From assembly GCA_035527715.1 (NCBI GenBank), contig DATKZY010000011.1, positions 27,072 to 91,071 on the forward strand: DNA of 64,000 nt, written 5' to 3'. The translations under genes were made by a program, and so were the position numbers. Under the pieces are notes generated by a model. It saw only the letters and a program-made list of their open reading frames with translations. It searched no databases and had not been told where the DNA came from. Every line of letters begins with the position of its first letter. The stretch's first letter is position 1. The stretch is from DSUN01 sp035527715. GTDB lineage: Bacteria; Planctomycetota; PUPC01; DSUN01. Shown one piece after another: positions 54,075-63,190 of this stretch.

Positions 54075-57000
54075 TCAGTTGCGGCTGCGACGCTCGAGGG
54101 CATCGAGGCGGCGGCTGGCCTCGGCCTTGACGTCGCCGAAGCGTCGGTCCCAGCTCATCGTGAGCATGCTCTGGTAGACCCGGCGCGCCTGGTCGGGCTG
54201 GCTGCTGCGGACGTAGCTCTCGGCGAGGCCGTAGTGGCTCTGCGGCTCCTCGGGGCGGTACTGGACGACCTTTTTCCACATCGTCACGGCGTCGGCGTGT
54301 CGGCTCATGGCGGTGTAGACGCCGGCCATCTCGCGGTGGCTGTCGGCCTCGGTGGGCATGGCCTCGAGCATGGTGGTGTAAGCGCGCAGGGCGTCGGCCG
54401 GGCGCCCCGCCCTCGTGAGGACGCCGCCCAGCTCGCGGTAGTGCGCGAGGTTCTTGGGGTCGTAGGCGATCTGCTGTCGCAGTTGGACGAGCAGCTCGGC
54501 GTCCTGCTTGCGTTTGCGGAGGATCTCGACGACGCGCTGGCGGATGTCGTTGCGACTGGGGGCGACTTCGAGGGCGGCCTCGTAGTGCCTGAGGGCCGCG
54601 GCGAGGTTGCCCTTCTCGCGGTAGATGTCGCCGAAGACGGCCCGCAGCATCGGCTTCTCCGCGCCGCTTGCCGCAGCGGCCCGCTCGTAGTCGGCGACCA
54701 GCTCGTCGAGCTTCGGCGAGTCGCGGTAGAAGGCGATCAACTCGGACATGAGGCCGCTGCGGTAATTCTCGGGCAGGCGGGTGAGGCCGGTGAGCAGCTC
54801 GTCAACGGCCTTCCCGGGCTCGCCCTTGCCGAGGTACGCCTTGGCGAGGAGGCGGTAGCACTCGGAGACGTGGGAATCGTCGCGGTTGCGGCCTCGGCGA
54901 TAGAAGTCGTGTAGCCGGAGCGCGAGGCGGAGTTCCTTGGTCGCGAAGTCGTGAAGGCCGGCCTCGGAGGCGCTGCTCCCGAGCTCCCTGTGCTGGCCGT
55001 AGGCGTGGACGCGGAGGCCCGCTTGCTTCGATGCCTCCTCGTAGGCCTTGAGGGCCTCGTCGGCCCGGCCCAGCTTCGCCAGGAAGAAGCCTCGCTCCCC
55101 CAGGCGGTGGGCGCTTCCGCCCTGCTCCAGGAGTTGCGCGAGGGCCTCGAGGGCGTCGCCCCACCGGCTGGCCTGCCGATGGATGGCGACGATCTGGTCG
55201 AGCGCGTGGACGCGGTCGTCCTGGCGGCCCGAGGCGACGGCCATTCTGTAGTACTTCAGGGCGTTGTCGGGGTCGTGGAAGTGCTGGCGATAGGCGTCGG
55301 CGATTAGGCGGTAGGCCCGGCCGAATGCGCGCTCGTTGTCGGGCAGGGCCTTGAACCTGGCGAGGATGTCGTTCGTGAGATCGAGGGTCTGTGCGGCCTG
55401 CCAGAAGTAGCCGGGCCAGTAGTCCTGGTTGGGCGAGCGCCCCTTCAGGCGGAGATCTACCTCGTCGAGGATGAGCTTGCTCACGAGCGCCTTGTCCACC
55501 CTGTCCTTGTTTCGGCCGTGCAGGAATGCGCTGAAGATGGCGTCGAGGAGGTTGTGGCGGTTGTGGCGATAATTGAGGGAGCCCGGGGTGGCGGCGAGGC
55601 CCTCGGCCCAGATGCGCACCGCCTTGCCGGGCTCGTCGCGGTTCGCGAAGAACTCGCCGAACACGCGCCAGGCCTGGATGAGATGGTAGGGGTCGGCTCG
55701 GAGCGCCTCGATGCACTGACGGAGCGCGTCCTCCGCGCGGGCGTCGAGCCGTTTCTCGGCCAGGTAGCTCGAGAGGCGGCGGAGGTAGTCGTCGCCCTGG
55801 TAGCGCGCGGCGTGCTGGCAGAGCAGCTTGTAGCCCTCGAACACGGCCTCGTGCTGGCCGGCGCCGGAGCCATAGGCGATCATCCCCTCGGCGGCGGCGC
55901 GCCGCTCGTTGACGTCGCCCGCCTCCAGGGCGGCGCGGTACGCGGCGATCACCTCGTCGGCCGGGTGCTTCTTCGCCTTCGCCATCAGGTCGGCCTTCCG
56001 GCGGAGGGCGTGGGCCGTGAAGCGCTTGGGGCCGCGGCGGACGATCTCGTCCAGCATGGCGAGCGCGCGGGAGAGGTCGGACCCGACAATGAGGTCGGCG
56101 AGGTCGGCGGTCAAGGCGGGCCTGTCCTCGGACCGTGCGGCCTCGATCGCGGCGCGGAACACTTTCTCGCCCTCGGCGGGCCGCCCGGCGGCGAAGAACT
56201 CGCGGGCGAGCGCGACGCGGAGCCACGTGGGCGCCTTCACGCCCGCGGCCTCGACGGCTGCTTGCAGGGCGGGGACCAATCGCTCGGCGGGAATCACTGT
56301 CCGAACGGCGGCCAGGTCATTCTGGAACGCCGCTTGGTCGAAGGCCGTGGCATCTCCCAGGGCCTTCTCCGCCCAGTCCGCCGCCTTCTCCTTGTTGCCC
56401 TGTCGGGCGTGGACGCCTGCGAGGAGGGCCGCGAGACGGGCGCGGTGCGCAGGCTCCGTGGCCGCGGCGGCCTGGCGCTCGACCTCGGCCACGAATCGGG
56501 TGAACGCGCCCTCCTCGGTCACCAGCGGCCACACCTGTTCCAGGGCGTTGTAGGGCGCCTGCCCCGGCTGACGGGCAGCGGTCAGGGCGCGCACGTGAGC
56601 CAGGGCCGCGTCGAGCTTGCGGTCGGCCTTGACATACTGCTCGGCGAGGTAGCGCACGTAGTTCTCGGGACGGGAAGTGGCGTCGAGGAGCCTCTCGTAG
56701 AGGGCAATGGCCTTCTCGGTTTCGCCGCGGCTGACGGCCGCGCGCGCCAGGCGATAGAGGAGGTTCTCCTCGTTGGGGACTGCCTTGAGCCAGGCCTCCC
56801 AGTGCTCGCGGGCCTTGGCCGGCTGGTTCATCGCCTCGGCGAGACGCGAGAGCTGCTCCAGGGCGTAAAGGTCCGCGGGGTCCTTCTCGACGAGCTTCTG
56901 GTAGAGCGCGGCGGCCTTGGCATACTGGCGCGTGGCGGCATAGACGGCGGCGAGGCGCCGCGTCCAGGGGTCCCCCTCGCGGTCGCGGGCGGCGAGCTTC

Positions 57001-60000
57001 TCGAGGTGCGCGGCCAGGTCGTCGAGCCTGCCGCGTGCTCGCAGGAGATCGGCGTAGAGGGCAGCCCAGCGCTGGTCGCCGTCGGGCTTCTCGTCGCCGG
57101 CCCGGGCGGCGATGGCCTTGTCGAACTTTGCCTTCAGGGCCTCGTCCTTCGCCGCGAGGCGCAGGAGGCCGCTCCCGGCCTGGCGGAAGGCGTAGTCCTC
57201 ATGCTTTGCCATCTCGCCCCGCTCGATGGCCGCATCAGCGGCCAGGAGGATGGCCCAGAGTTCCTCACACGCTTGCTGAGCCTTGCCCTGTGCCGCCAGG
57301 ACCGAGGCGACTTGCGCGCGGAGCACGTACTCGAGCTGGGGGAACGCTTTCGCCTGGCTCCTGAGAACAGTCACGACGTCGTCGAGCCGCTTCTCCTGGT
57401 AGAGGGTGCTGATGAGCATCTGCCGCATGTTTCCCAGGTTCCCGTCGTCGGGGTCGCCGCTCGACGTATCATCGAGCAGCTTCCGCGCGCGGTCGAAGTC
57501 CTTGGTCTGGAGCGCCCTGTGGAACACCTGCCAGCGTGCCGCGCGGACGAGCGGGTCGCTCGCAGGCAGGTCAAGGGCGAGCACTCGCTGCCAGGTGGCA
57601 AGGGCCTTGGGCGGGTCGGCAGACTGCTGAGCGCCCGCGAGGGCATGGAGGCATTCGGCTTGCTGGCGCGCGGTCATCTCGAACGCCGGGCGCTCGAGCC
57701 TGGCCAGGAGCTTCTCGGCATGCGCCGCCGCGTCCTCGCCATACCCGTAGTTCGCCAGGGCCTGTATCAGGTGGGCCTTCTGACCGGCATCGGCGGCGTC
57801 CTTGGGCTCCTCGGCGAGGCGCTTCTCGATCGCGGGCAGGGGGTCGTAGGTGCCGTAGTAGCTGCGGCTGGTGTTGAGCACTTCCCTCACGACGTTGAGT
57901 TCGTCGGGGTACTCGTCGTGGAGGCGCTTGCAGATCTCCCCTACGTCGGACGGCCCCCACTGGTCGTCGCGCAGGAAGTAGAGCAGGCCGAGCATTGCCT
58001 GCTTGCGGCGCTGGCGGTCCTTGTCGTCGGCGATGAAGCGCTCGGCCTCCTGGGCCGCGGCCTCGCCGCCGAGGTGCGCCGCGACGTTCTGCAGGAAGTT
58101 GCGGAAGGCCCAGGCATAGACGTACTTGGAGAAGGTGCGCCGCCACTCCGGCAGGGCCTTCCCAATCTCCCCGCGGCTGGCGTAGTACTGGGCGAGGCTC
58201 GTGCCGAGGTCCTGGCCCAGCTCGCGCGCCTTGAGGAACGCCGCCTCGGCCTCGTCGGCGTACTCGGGGCGGTTCTGGAGGAAGTGGCCGAACTGCTGCC
58301 AGGCGTTGCCGTTGTCGGGCGCCTCCGCGAGTACGGTGTCCCACAGGTCGCGCCCCTTCTGCGGCTCGCCCTGGTTTGCGTAGGCATTCGCCAGGTTCTG
58401 AGCCCAACTGACCCGCTCGGAGCTTCCCTTCGCCGCGGTCTCGAAGAGGAGCGCCGCGTACTTCTGCGCCTCCTGATGGTGGCGGCCAATGGAGTTGAGA
58501 ACGGTGTAGATGGCCTGGTAGAGCCTGCGGCGGACCTCGACGGGCCGTTCGGCGAGGAGCTTCTCGGCCCGCTCGGCGGCGGCCAGGAGCGCCTGGGCGT
58601 TGCCCGTCGCGGCGCGCAACCAGCCCTGGAAGAGCACGGGGTAGGGATCGGCTGGCCGCGCCTCGACCACCTTCTCCATCGCCCTGGCCGCCGCATCGAG
58701 CTGGCCCTCCTGCGCGAGGGCGAGCGCCAGCACGAAGTGCGCGCTATCCTGCCGCATCGCCCCCTCCAGCGCCCTCCGGGCCTCGGTGGAGCTCGGTAGC
58801 GGGTAAACAGCGACCAGGTAGTCCTCGGGCGGGGCGAACGACACGTCCTTGGCCTCGCCAATCTCCACCACGTCGAAGGCCTTCTCCCAACTCAGCTTGC
58901 CATCCACGCCGAACCACCGCTCGCGCATCGGGATCGGCCTGCCTGCCACCTGCTTCACCTGGTCGTAGACGCGGTAGCCTTGCGGCTCGAACGCCTTCCC
59001 ACCCTGACGCCGGTAGTACTCCACCTTCGTGACGAGCCGCGCCGCCGCGTCCACGAAGTAGCGCCAGCGGTATTCGCCCTTCTCGATGATGAGGATCACG
59101 GTGTTGCCATCGCGCGACTCGATCGTCGGCACGCCTTGCGTGATGGCGAAGCCTTCGGGTGTCGAATCGCCAAAGCCCGGCAGGCCGCCCCGGTACGACC
59201 TCAGGTCCTGGGGCAGGAGCTTCCGGCCCGCCGCGTGGGCCAGCGCCTCGTAGCAGGTGTAGTAGTGCTCACCGTCGCTGAGGACGAGGGACGACAGCTT
59301 GCCGTTGTAGTGCGATTCCACGAGCAGCTTCGTGCCCTGGACGACGCGGGTTTCCTCTTGGGTGGAGGTGTGCTTGCCCGCCGCGTCGAAGTTTGTGAGC
59401 TTGTAGTGAGTCCTGAAGTCGGCCGGCCCGTGGGCGAAGATCTCGATCGCTTTCCGCATCTCGGGCTCGAGCTTTGGGGCCTCGGGCTCCGGCTGCGGCT
59501 GGGGAATGTGCTGGACCGGATAGATCTGGCCGGGATAGAAGCGTCCCCTGCGCACCCGCAGGCCCGCATAGTACGAACGCCCGGCCCAGCCCCCCTCTGG
59601 CGGAGAGACCAGCTTGCCGAGGCGGCGCAGGTTGGGGACTGTCTCGCTCATGCTGAACAGAGAGGGCTCTCGCTCGGGCTCGTCCCACTCATCCGCCCCC
59701 TCGGTCAGGGCATCAGGCGTGCCGACGAAGACCGGATCCGTCCCCATCCGGACGCTCTTGAAGTCCTCCAGCCTGTCACCATCGAGATCGAGCATGTCCT
59801 CGCTGGACCAGGCAAACTGGTCCTCGCCAGGAGTTGAGGCCTCAATATCAGGCTGGAAGTGGAGCGGCACCACCTTGGACAACGGTTCGCTCCCCCGCGC
59901 AAGCTCGCTGGCCTCGGGTCTGGCCGCTGGCCCTGGGGTGCCCTCGTATGTCGGCGCACCGCCCTTCCAGTCCTCCATCACGAACCGGCGGTCTATGCCG

Positions 60001-62603
60001 AAGCGGCGGTAGTCCTCCTCGGTCTCGAGGACGAGGAACGAGGTGTAGGGCGACATGAGGCGGTAGCGGAGGCTGAGGTCCATGACCTGGGGCACGAGGG
60101 CCTTCTCGCCGCGGCCGATACGGTAGAGCAAGTCGTCCATCGCGCGCCGCGCCCACAGGCGAGGCAGGAACGTGTTGGCGCCCTTCTCGCCGGGCAGGTC
60201 CAGCTCGATCTCGCGGCGCCAGACGTCCAGGCCGCACAGCCCGGTGACGATCATCCTGCCCTTGCCGGGCTTATCGTAGCGGCCGCTCACGACGAGCTGT
60301 CCGCCGACGCGCACGTTGGGCAGCGGCTGCGGGTAGATGCCGCGCACCTCGACCCCCTCGAAGCTCACCTGGAGGTCGGTCACCATCGGCCGGAAGCTGT
60401 CGGCGACGAGATCGGTCACGATCTCGCCCAGTGGGCGCGAGCTGGACACCACGTCGGCCACGCCGCCGAACTGCCGCGCGAAGCCTTCGACAAACGTCTG
60501 GTCGTACTCGCTGCCGATGGCGAGCACGGACGCGCGCACTCTCTTGTCCGCGAAGGCTGCCTTGGCGGCTTCGAGGAGTTCGGCCGGCTCTGTGACGCCC
60601 ATGGTGGCCACGCCGTCGCCGATGTAGATGACCCGCGTCTCCCGCTTCCCCTCAATCGCCTTGCCTGCGGCGGCGAGAGCGGCGCCCAGGTCGCTCGCCC
60701 CGAACGGCTCGACCGTGCCGAGCGCCTCCGCGGCCCGCTGGCGGTTCTCCGCCGTGTTCGCGACGAAGCTCGGGAAGACGAGTCTCGGCTCCACGTCGTA
60801 GGGCACGAGGTTGACGCGGTCCTGGTCGCCGAGGAAGTTGAGCAGCGTGCCCACGAGCCGTCGGGCGATGGCGAAGTCGTCGCCCGCCATCGAGGCCGAA
60901 GTGTCCACCATGAGGAGTACGTCGGCGGGCAGCGCCTGCGCGTCGCTGTCGCCCAGGTCGGCCACGGCCGAGGGCGCAATGAAAGCCAGGAAGTAGCCCC
61001 CGTCGTCCTCCCGCCAATGGCCCGCGGTGTAAAGCTGAGCCTTCGGGCCGAGGACGCGATACGACGCGATGAAGTCGCGGCTGGGCACGTAGTCGCGGGC
61101 CTCGAAGCTCGCCCGTCCGCTGTGCTCATCGGTCTTGATCTGGCAGTGGTGGGTGGGGCTGCCGAACTCCGCCATGCCCGGGGTCGAATGGGCGTCGAGG
61201 TCAATCCGCAGATAGCCCAGGGGGTTCTTCGTGAGCTTCTCGGACTTCAAGGGATAGGTGTAGCGGATGATCCCGCGCTCGATGGGCAGCACCTGCGTGT
61301 AGCCCAGGAGCACGCGCTTGGCGCTGTGAGCTTCAATGGGGAAGACCCGCGCCTTGAACTGGTTCCCGCCCATCCACTCCAGGAGCGCGGGGTCGCGCCT
61401 CGCGCGCACGATGCTCTCGTAGACCTCGCGGGCGCGGAACCGCTCGACCATCTCCCCCTCCATCAGCGTGTCGCCCACGTACATCGCGAAGCGCGAGATG
61501 GAGGCGTCGGCGGGCAGCGGATAGTAGAACGTCCCCTCCAGCCGCCGCCCGGTGTGGTTGTGGAACTCCTCGTCAATCAGCGTGTAGGCCACCTGGTCGC
61601 GGATGGTCACTGTGACCTTGTGCGACTTCACGGTCAGGGGCACGTCCTTGCCGTCCACCCGGGCGACCAGGGTGCCCAGCGTCTCGTGCTCGGGCGCCCC
61701 TTCGAGCTTGGCCAGCCACGGGGCCTTGCCGCCCGCCTCGCTCTCGTCCACCTTCGCCTCGGTCACGACACAGGAGCGGCCCGGACCAAGGCTGAGCTGT
61801 TGCCCGTGAGCGGAAACCTCGACGGCGCCTTCGGTTACGGCGACCCTGGTTTGGCCGGGCACGACCGTTACGTCGAACTCCGTGCCCTTGACCGCGATGG
61901 TGCACAGGGGCGCCACGACCGTGAGCGGGGTGCCCTTCGTCACACGGAAGTGCGCGTCGCCGAAGAACACCTCCACGCGGCCCGGCCCGGCCACCCGCAC
62001 GGAACTGGAACTATTGAATGATACATGACTTCCATCGCCCAGCGCGACACTCGCGCAGGAGGTGGGGTCGCTGCCGGCTCGCAGCGCCGTGCCTGTCTCA
62101 AGCGTGGTGCCCGGCTCGGCCAGTGACCAGCGGGGCTGGTCCGGCGTCCTCAGGCCCACGACGCCTCGGCACAGTTGCACCCGCCCGATGCCCGTCTCGG
62201 CGATCAGCTTCTCAACGCTCTGGGGTGGCGGCACTTGTGCCCGCCTCGTCTCGGAGCTCTCCGGCTTCGTCCTGAGGATGGCGACCAGTCCGAGGCCGAC
62301 CGCCAGGACGGCGGCCACCCCCCACCACACGGCGCGCTTCGTTCGAGCATGCATGGGCACCCTCCTTGGTGCGGCTTGTCCGCGCCGGATCCGCTCAAGC
62401 ACTTGCTGCGTAAGGAGATCTGGCCGTACGGCCTGCCCGGCGTAGGCATCCTTGACCAGTTCGACCGTCCTGCGAAGCTCGGCGAACTGACGCGCGCATT
62501 CGCCACACTGGTCGAGATGGGCGTCGAGTTCGGCCTGACGCTCGGCGCCGAGCCGGTCGTCAATGGATTCGGACAACAGGGTGCGTGCTTCCTCGCAGTT
62601 CAT
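54075..62603 (-). CDS. Giant membrane anti-sigma protein: zinc finger, FecR, VIT, VWA and TPR array
   Basis: 2842 residues from the ATG at 62603. Residues 1-60: anti-sigma zinc finger (NCEEARTLL, HLDQCGEC with His29, Cys33, Cys36). 91-111: one TM helix. About 165-285: FecR-like domain (APLCTIAVKGTEFDVTVVPG). About 325-455: VIT domain (VAYTLIDEEFHNHTGRRLEG). About 560-740: VWA domain with MIDAS motif DTSAS (567-571). A beta-rich linker (DLSLRYRLMSPYTSFLVLE) follows, then a low-complexity segment, an outer-membrane-lipoprotein-like domain, and from about 1270 to the end a TPR array (QEGQLDAAARAMEKVVEARP, and many more). Probable role: holding the neighbouring sigma factor and releasing it on an envelope signal sensed by the periplasmic part. 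Family parts are usually separate proteins. The sigma gene lies 10 bp upstream. Confidence 0.8.
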   Translation of the reverse strand: MNCEEARTLLSESIDDRLGAERQAELDAHLDQCGECARQFAELRRTVELVKDAYAGQAVRPDLLTQQVLERIRRGQAAPRRVPMHARTKRAVWWGVAAVLAVGLGLVAILRTKPESSETRRAQVPPPQSVEKLIAETGIGRVQLCRGVVGLRTPDQPRWSLAEPGTTLETGTALRAGSDPTSCASVALGDGSHVSFNSSSSVRVAGPGRVEVFFGDAHFRVTKGTPLTVVAPLCTIAVKGTEFDVTVVPGQTRVAVTEGAVEVSAHGQQLSLGPGRSCVVTEAKVDESEAGGKAPWLAKLEGAPEHETLGTLVARVDGKDVPLTVKSHKVTVTIRDQVAYTLIDEEFHNHTGRRLEGTFYYPLPADASISRFAMYVGDTLMEGEMVERFRAREVYESIVRARRDPALLEWMGGNQFKARVFPIEAHSAKRVLLGYTQVLPIERGIIRYTYPLKSEKLTKNPLGYLRIDLDAHSTPGMAEFGSPTHHCQIKTDEHSGRASFEARDYVPSRDFIASYRVLGPKAQLYTAGHWREDDGGYFLAFIAPSAVADLGDSDAQALPADVLLMVDTSASMAGDDFAIARRLVGTLLNFLGDQDRVNLVPYDVEPRLVFPSFVANTAENRQRAAEALGTVEPFGASDLGAALAAAGKAIEGKRETRVIYIGDGVATMGVTEPAELLEAAKAAFADKRVRASVLAIGSEYDQTFVEGFARQFGGVADVVSSSRPLGEIVTDLVADSFRPMVTDLQVSFEGVEVRGIYPQPLPNVRVGGQLVVSGRYDKPGKGRMIVTGLCGLDVWRREIELDLPGEKGANTFLPRLWARRAMDDLLYRIGRGEKALVPQVMDLSLRYRLMSPYTSFLVLETEEDYRRFGIDRRFVMEDWKGGAPTYEGTPGPAARPEASELARGSEPLSKVVPLHFQPDIEASTPGEDQFAWSSEDMLDLDGDRLEDFKSVRMGTDPVFVGTPDALTEGADEWDEPEREPSLFSMSETVPNLRRLGKLVSPPEGGWAGRSYYAGLRVRRGRFYPGQIYPVQHIPQPQPEPEAPKLEPEMRKAIEIFAHGPADFRTHYKLTNFDAAGKHTSTQEETRVVQGTKLLVESHYNGKLSSLVLSDGEHYYTCYEALAHAAGRKLLPQDLRSYRGGLPGFGDSTPEGFAITQGVPTIESRDGNTVILIIEKGEYRWRYFVDAAARLVTKVEYYRRQGGKAFEPQGYRVYDQVKQVAGRPIPMRERWFGVDGKLSWEKAFDVVEIGEAKDVSFAPPEDYLVAVYPLPSSTEARRALEGAMRQDSAHFVLALALAQEGQLDAAARAMEKVVEARPADPYPVLFQGWLRAATGNAQALLAAAERAEKLLAERPVEVRRRLYQAIYTVLNSIGRHHQEAQKYAALLFETAAKGSSERVSWAQNLANAYANQGEPQKGRDLWDTVLAEAPDNGNAWQQFGHFLQNRPEYADEAEAAFLKARELGQDLGTSLAQYYASRGEIGKALPEWRRTFSKYVYAWAFRNFLQNVAAHLGGEAAAQEAERFIADDKDRQRRKQAMLGLLYFLRDDQWGPSDVGEICKRLHDEYPDELNVVREVLNTSRSYYGTYDPLPAIEKRLAEEPKDAADAGQKAHLIQALANYGYGEDAAAHAEKLLARLERPAFEMTARQQAECLHALAGAQQSADPPKALATWQRVLALDLPASDPLVRAARWQVFHRALQTKDFDRARKLLDDTSSGDPDDGNLGNMRQMLISTLYQEKRLDDVVTVLRSQAKAFPQLEYVLRAQVASVLAAQGKAQQACEELWAILLAADAAIERGEMAKHEDYAFRQAGSGLLRLAAKDEALKAKFDKAIAARAGDEKPDGDQRWAALYADLLRARGRLDDLAAHLEKLAARDREGDPWTRRLAAVYAATRQYAKAAALYQKLVEKDPADLYALEQLSRLAEAMNQPAKAREHWEAWLKAVPNEENLLYRLARAAVSRGETEKAIALYERLLDATSRPENYVRYLAEQYVKADRKLDAALAHVRALTAARQPGQAPYNALEQVWPLVTEEGAFTRFVAEVERQAAAATEPAHRARLAALLAGVHARQGNKEKAADWAEKALGDATAFDQAAFQNDLAAVRTVIPAERLVPALQAAVEAAGVKAPTWLRVALAREFFAAGRPAEGEKVFRAAIEAARSEDRPALTADLADLIVGSDLSRALAMLDEIVRRGPKRFTAHALRRKADLMAKAKKHPADEVIAAYRAALEAGDVNERRAAAEGMIAYGSGAGQHEAVFEGYKLLCQHAARYQGDDYLRRLSSYLAEKRLDARAEDALRQCIEALRADPYHLIQAWRVFGEFFANRDEPGKAVRIWAEGLAATPGSLNYRHNRHNLLDAIFSAFLHGRNKDRVDKALVSKLILDEVDLRLKGRSPNQDYWPGYFWQAAQTLDLTNDILARFKALPDNERAFGRAYRLIADAYRQHFHDPDNALKYYRMAVASGRQDDRVHALDQIVAIHRQASRWGDALEALAQLLEQGGSAHRLGERGFFLAKLGRADEALKAYEEASKQAGLRVHAYGQHRELGSSASEAGLHDFATKELRLALRLHDFYRRGRNRDDSHVSECYRLLAKAYLGKGEPGKAVDELLTGLTRLPENYRSGLMSELIAFYRDSPKLDELVADYERAAAASGAEKPMLRAVFGDIYREKGNLAAALRHYEAALEVAPSRNDIRQRVVEILRKRKQDAELLVQLRQQIAYDPKNLAHYRELGGVLTRAGRPADALRAYTTMLEAMPTEADSHREMAGVYTAMSRHADAVTMWKKVVQYRPEEPQSHYGLAESYVRSSQPDQARRVYQSMLTMSWDRRFGDVKAEASRRLDALERRSRN

Positions 62604-62613
62604 GGTCCTGTCC

Positions 62614-63159
62614 TCACTCGGTCATGAGCGGCTGGAGCTTCAGGCGCAGGCGATCGCGCGCTTCGGCGAGGCGATTGCTCACGCCCGAGACCGACAGCCC
62701 CAGCACCGTGGCTATCTGCTCGTAGGGCATTTCCTGTAAGTGTCGAAGGTGAACAACGATACGATACTTCTCAGGCAGCTCGTCAACGGCCTGCCGCACG
62801 CGCCGATGGCGTTCCGCCAGCTCGGCGTCGCGGGCGGGGTCGTCGGGAGAGGGAGCATTGGCCGGCACTTCATATGTCTCCTTGCGGCGGCCGCGGTCGC
62901 GATGCCAGTCCTGGCACGCCCGCCGCGCGATGCTCCAGAGCCACGAGCGGAACTGCTCGGGCTTCCTCAGCCCGTCCAGGCTCGCATAGGCCCGGCAGAA
63001 GGTCTCCTGAGCAAGGTCATCGGCCACGTCGCGCCGCCCTGACGCCGACAGGGCGATGGCATGGACAAGCGGGGAGTAGCGCTCGACGAGAGCGGCGAAC
63101 GCATCGAGGTCGCCGCGGCCCGCCTGCCCGAGGAGTTCGGCGTCGGAAAGGAGCGCCAT
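62614..63159 (-). CDS. ECF-type RNA polymerase sigma factor
   Basis: 181 residues from the ATG at 63159; longer frames upstream have no sigma-like sequence. Region 2 is DLDAFAALVERYSPLVHAIA and DVADDLAQETFCRAYASLDG with WLWSIARRACQDW. Region 4 is AVDELPEKYRIVVHLRHLQE followed by the helix-turn-helix IATVLGLSVSGVSNRLAEAR. It is a typical Planctomycete ECF factor followed 10 bp later by its anti-sigma gene. Targets are unknown. A palindrome GGCTCTCGAGAGGCC (63176-63190) lies just upstream and might be an operator. Confidence 0.9.
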   Translation of the reverse strand: MALLSDAELLGQAGRGDLDAFAALVERYSPLVHAIALSASGRRDVADDLAQETFCRAYASLDGLRKPEQFRSWLWSIARRACQDWHRDRGRRKETYEVPANAPSPDDPARDAELAERHRRVRQAVDELPEKYRIVVHLRHLQEMPYEQIATVLGLSVSGVSNRLAEARDRLRLKLQPLMTE

Positions 63160-63190
63160 TACGGCCCGTCCAACTGGCTCTCGAGAGGCC

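Noticed and set aside
54951..59837. Long plus-strand open frames opposite the giant anti-sigma gene
   Set aside because: They are mirror frames of GC-rich coding sequence. Their products are low-complexity Arg/Gly/Val-rich and match no family, while the minus strand has clear domains.
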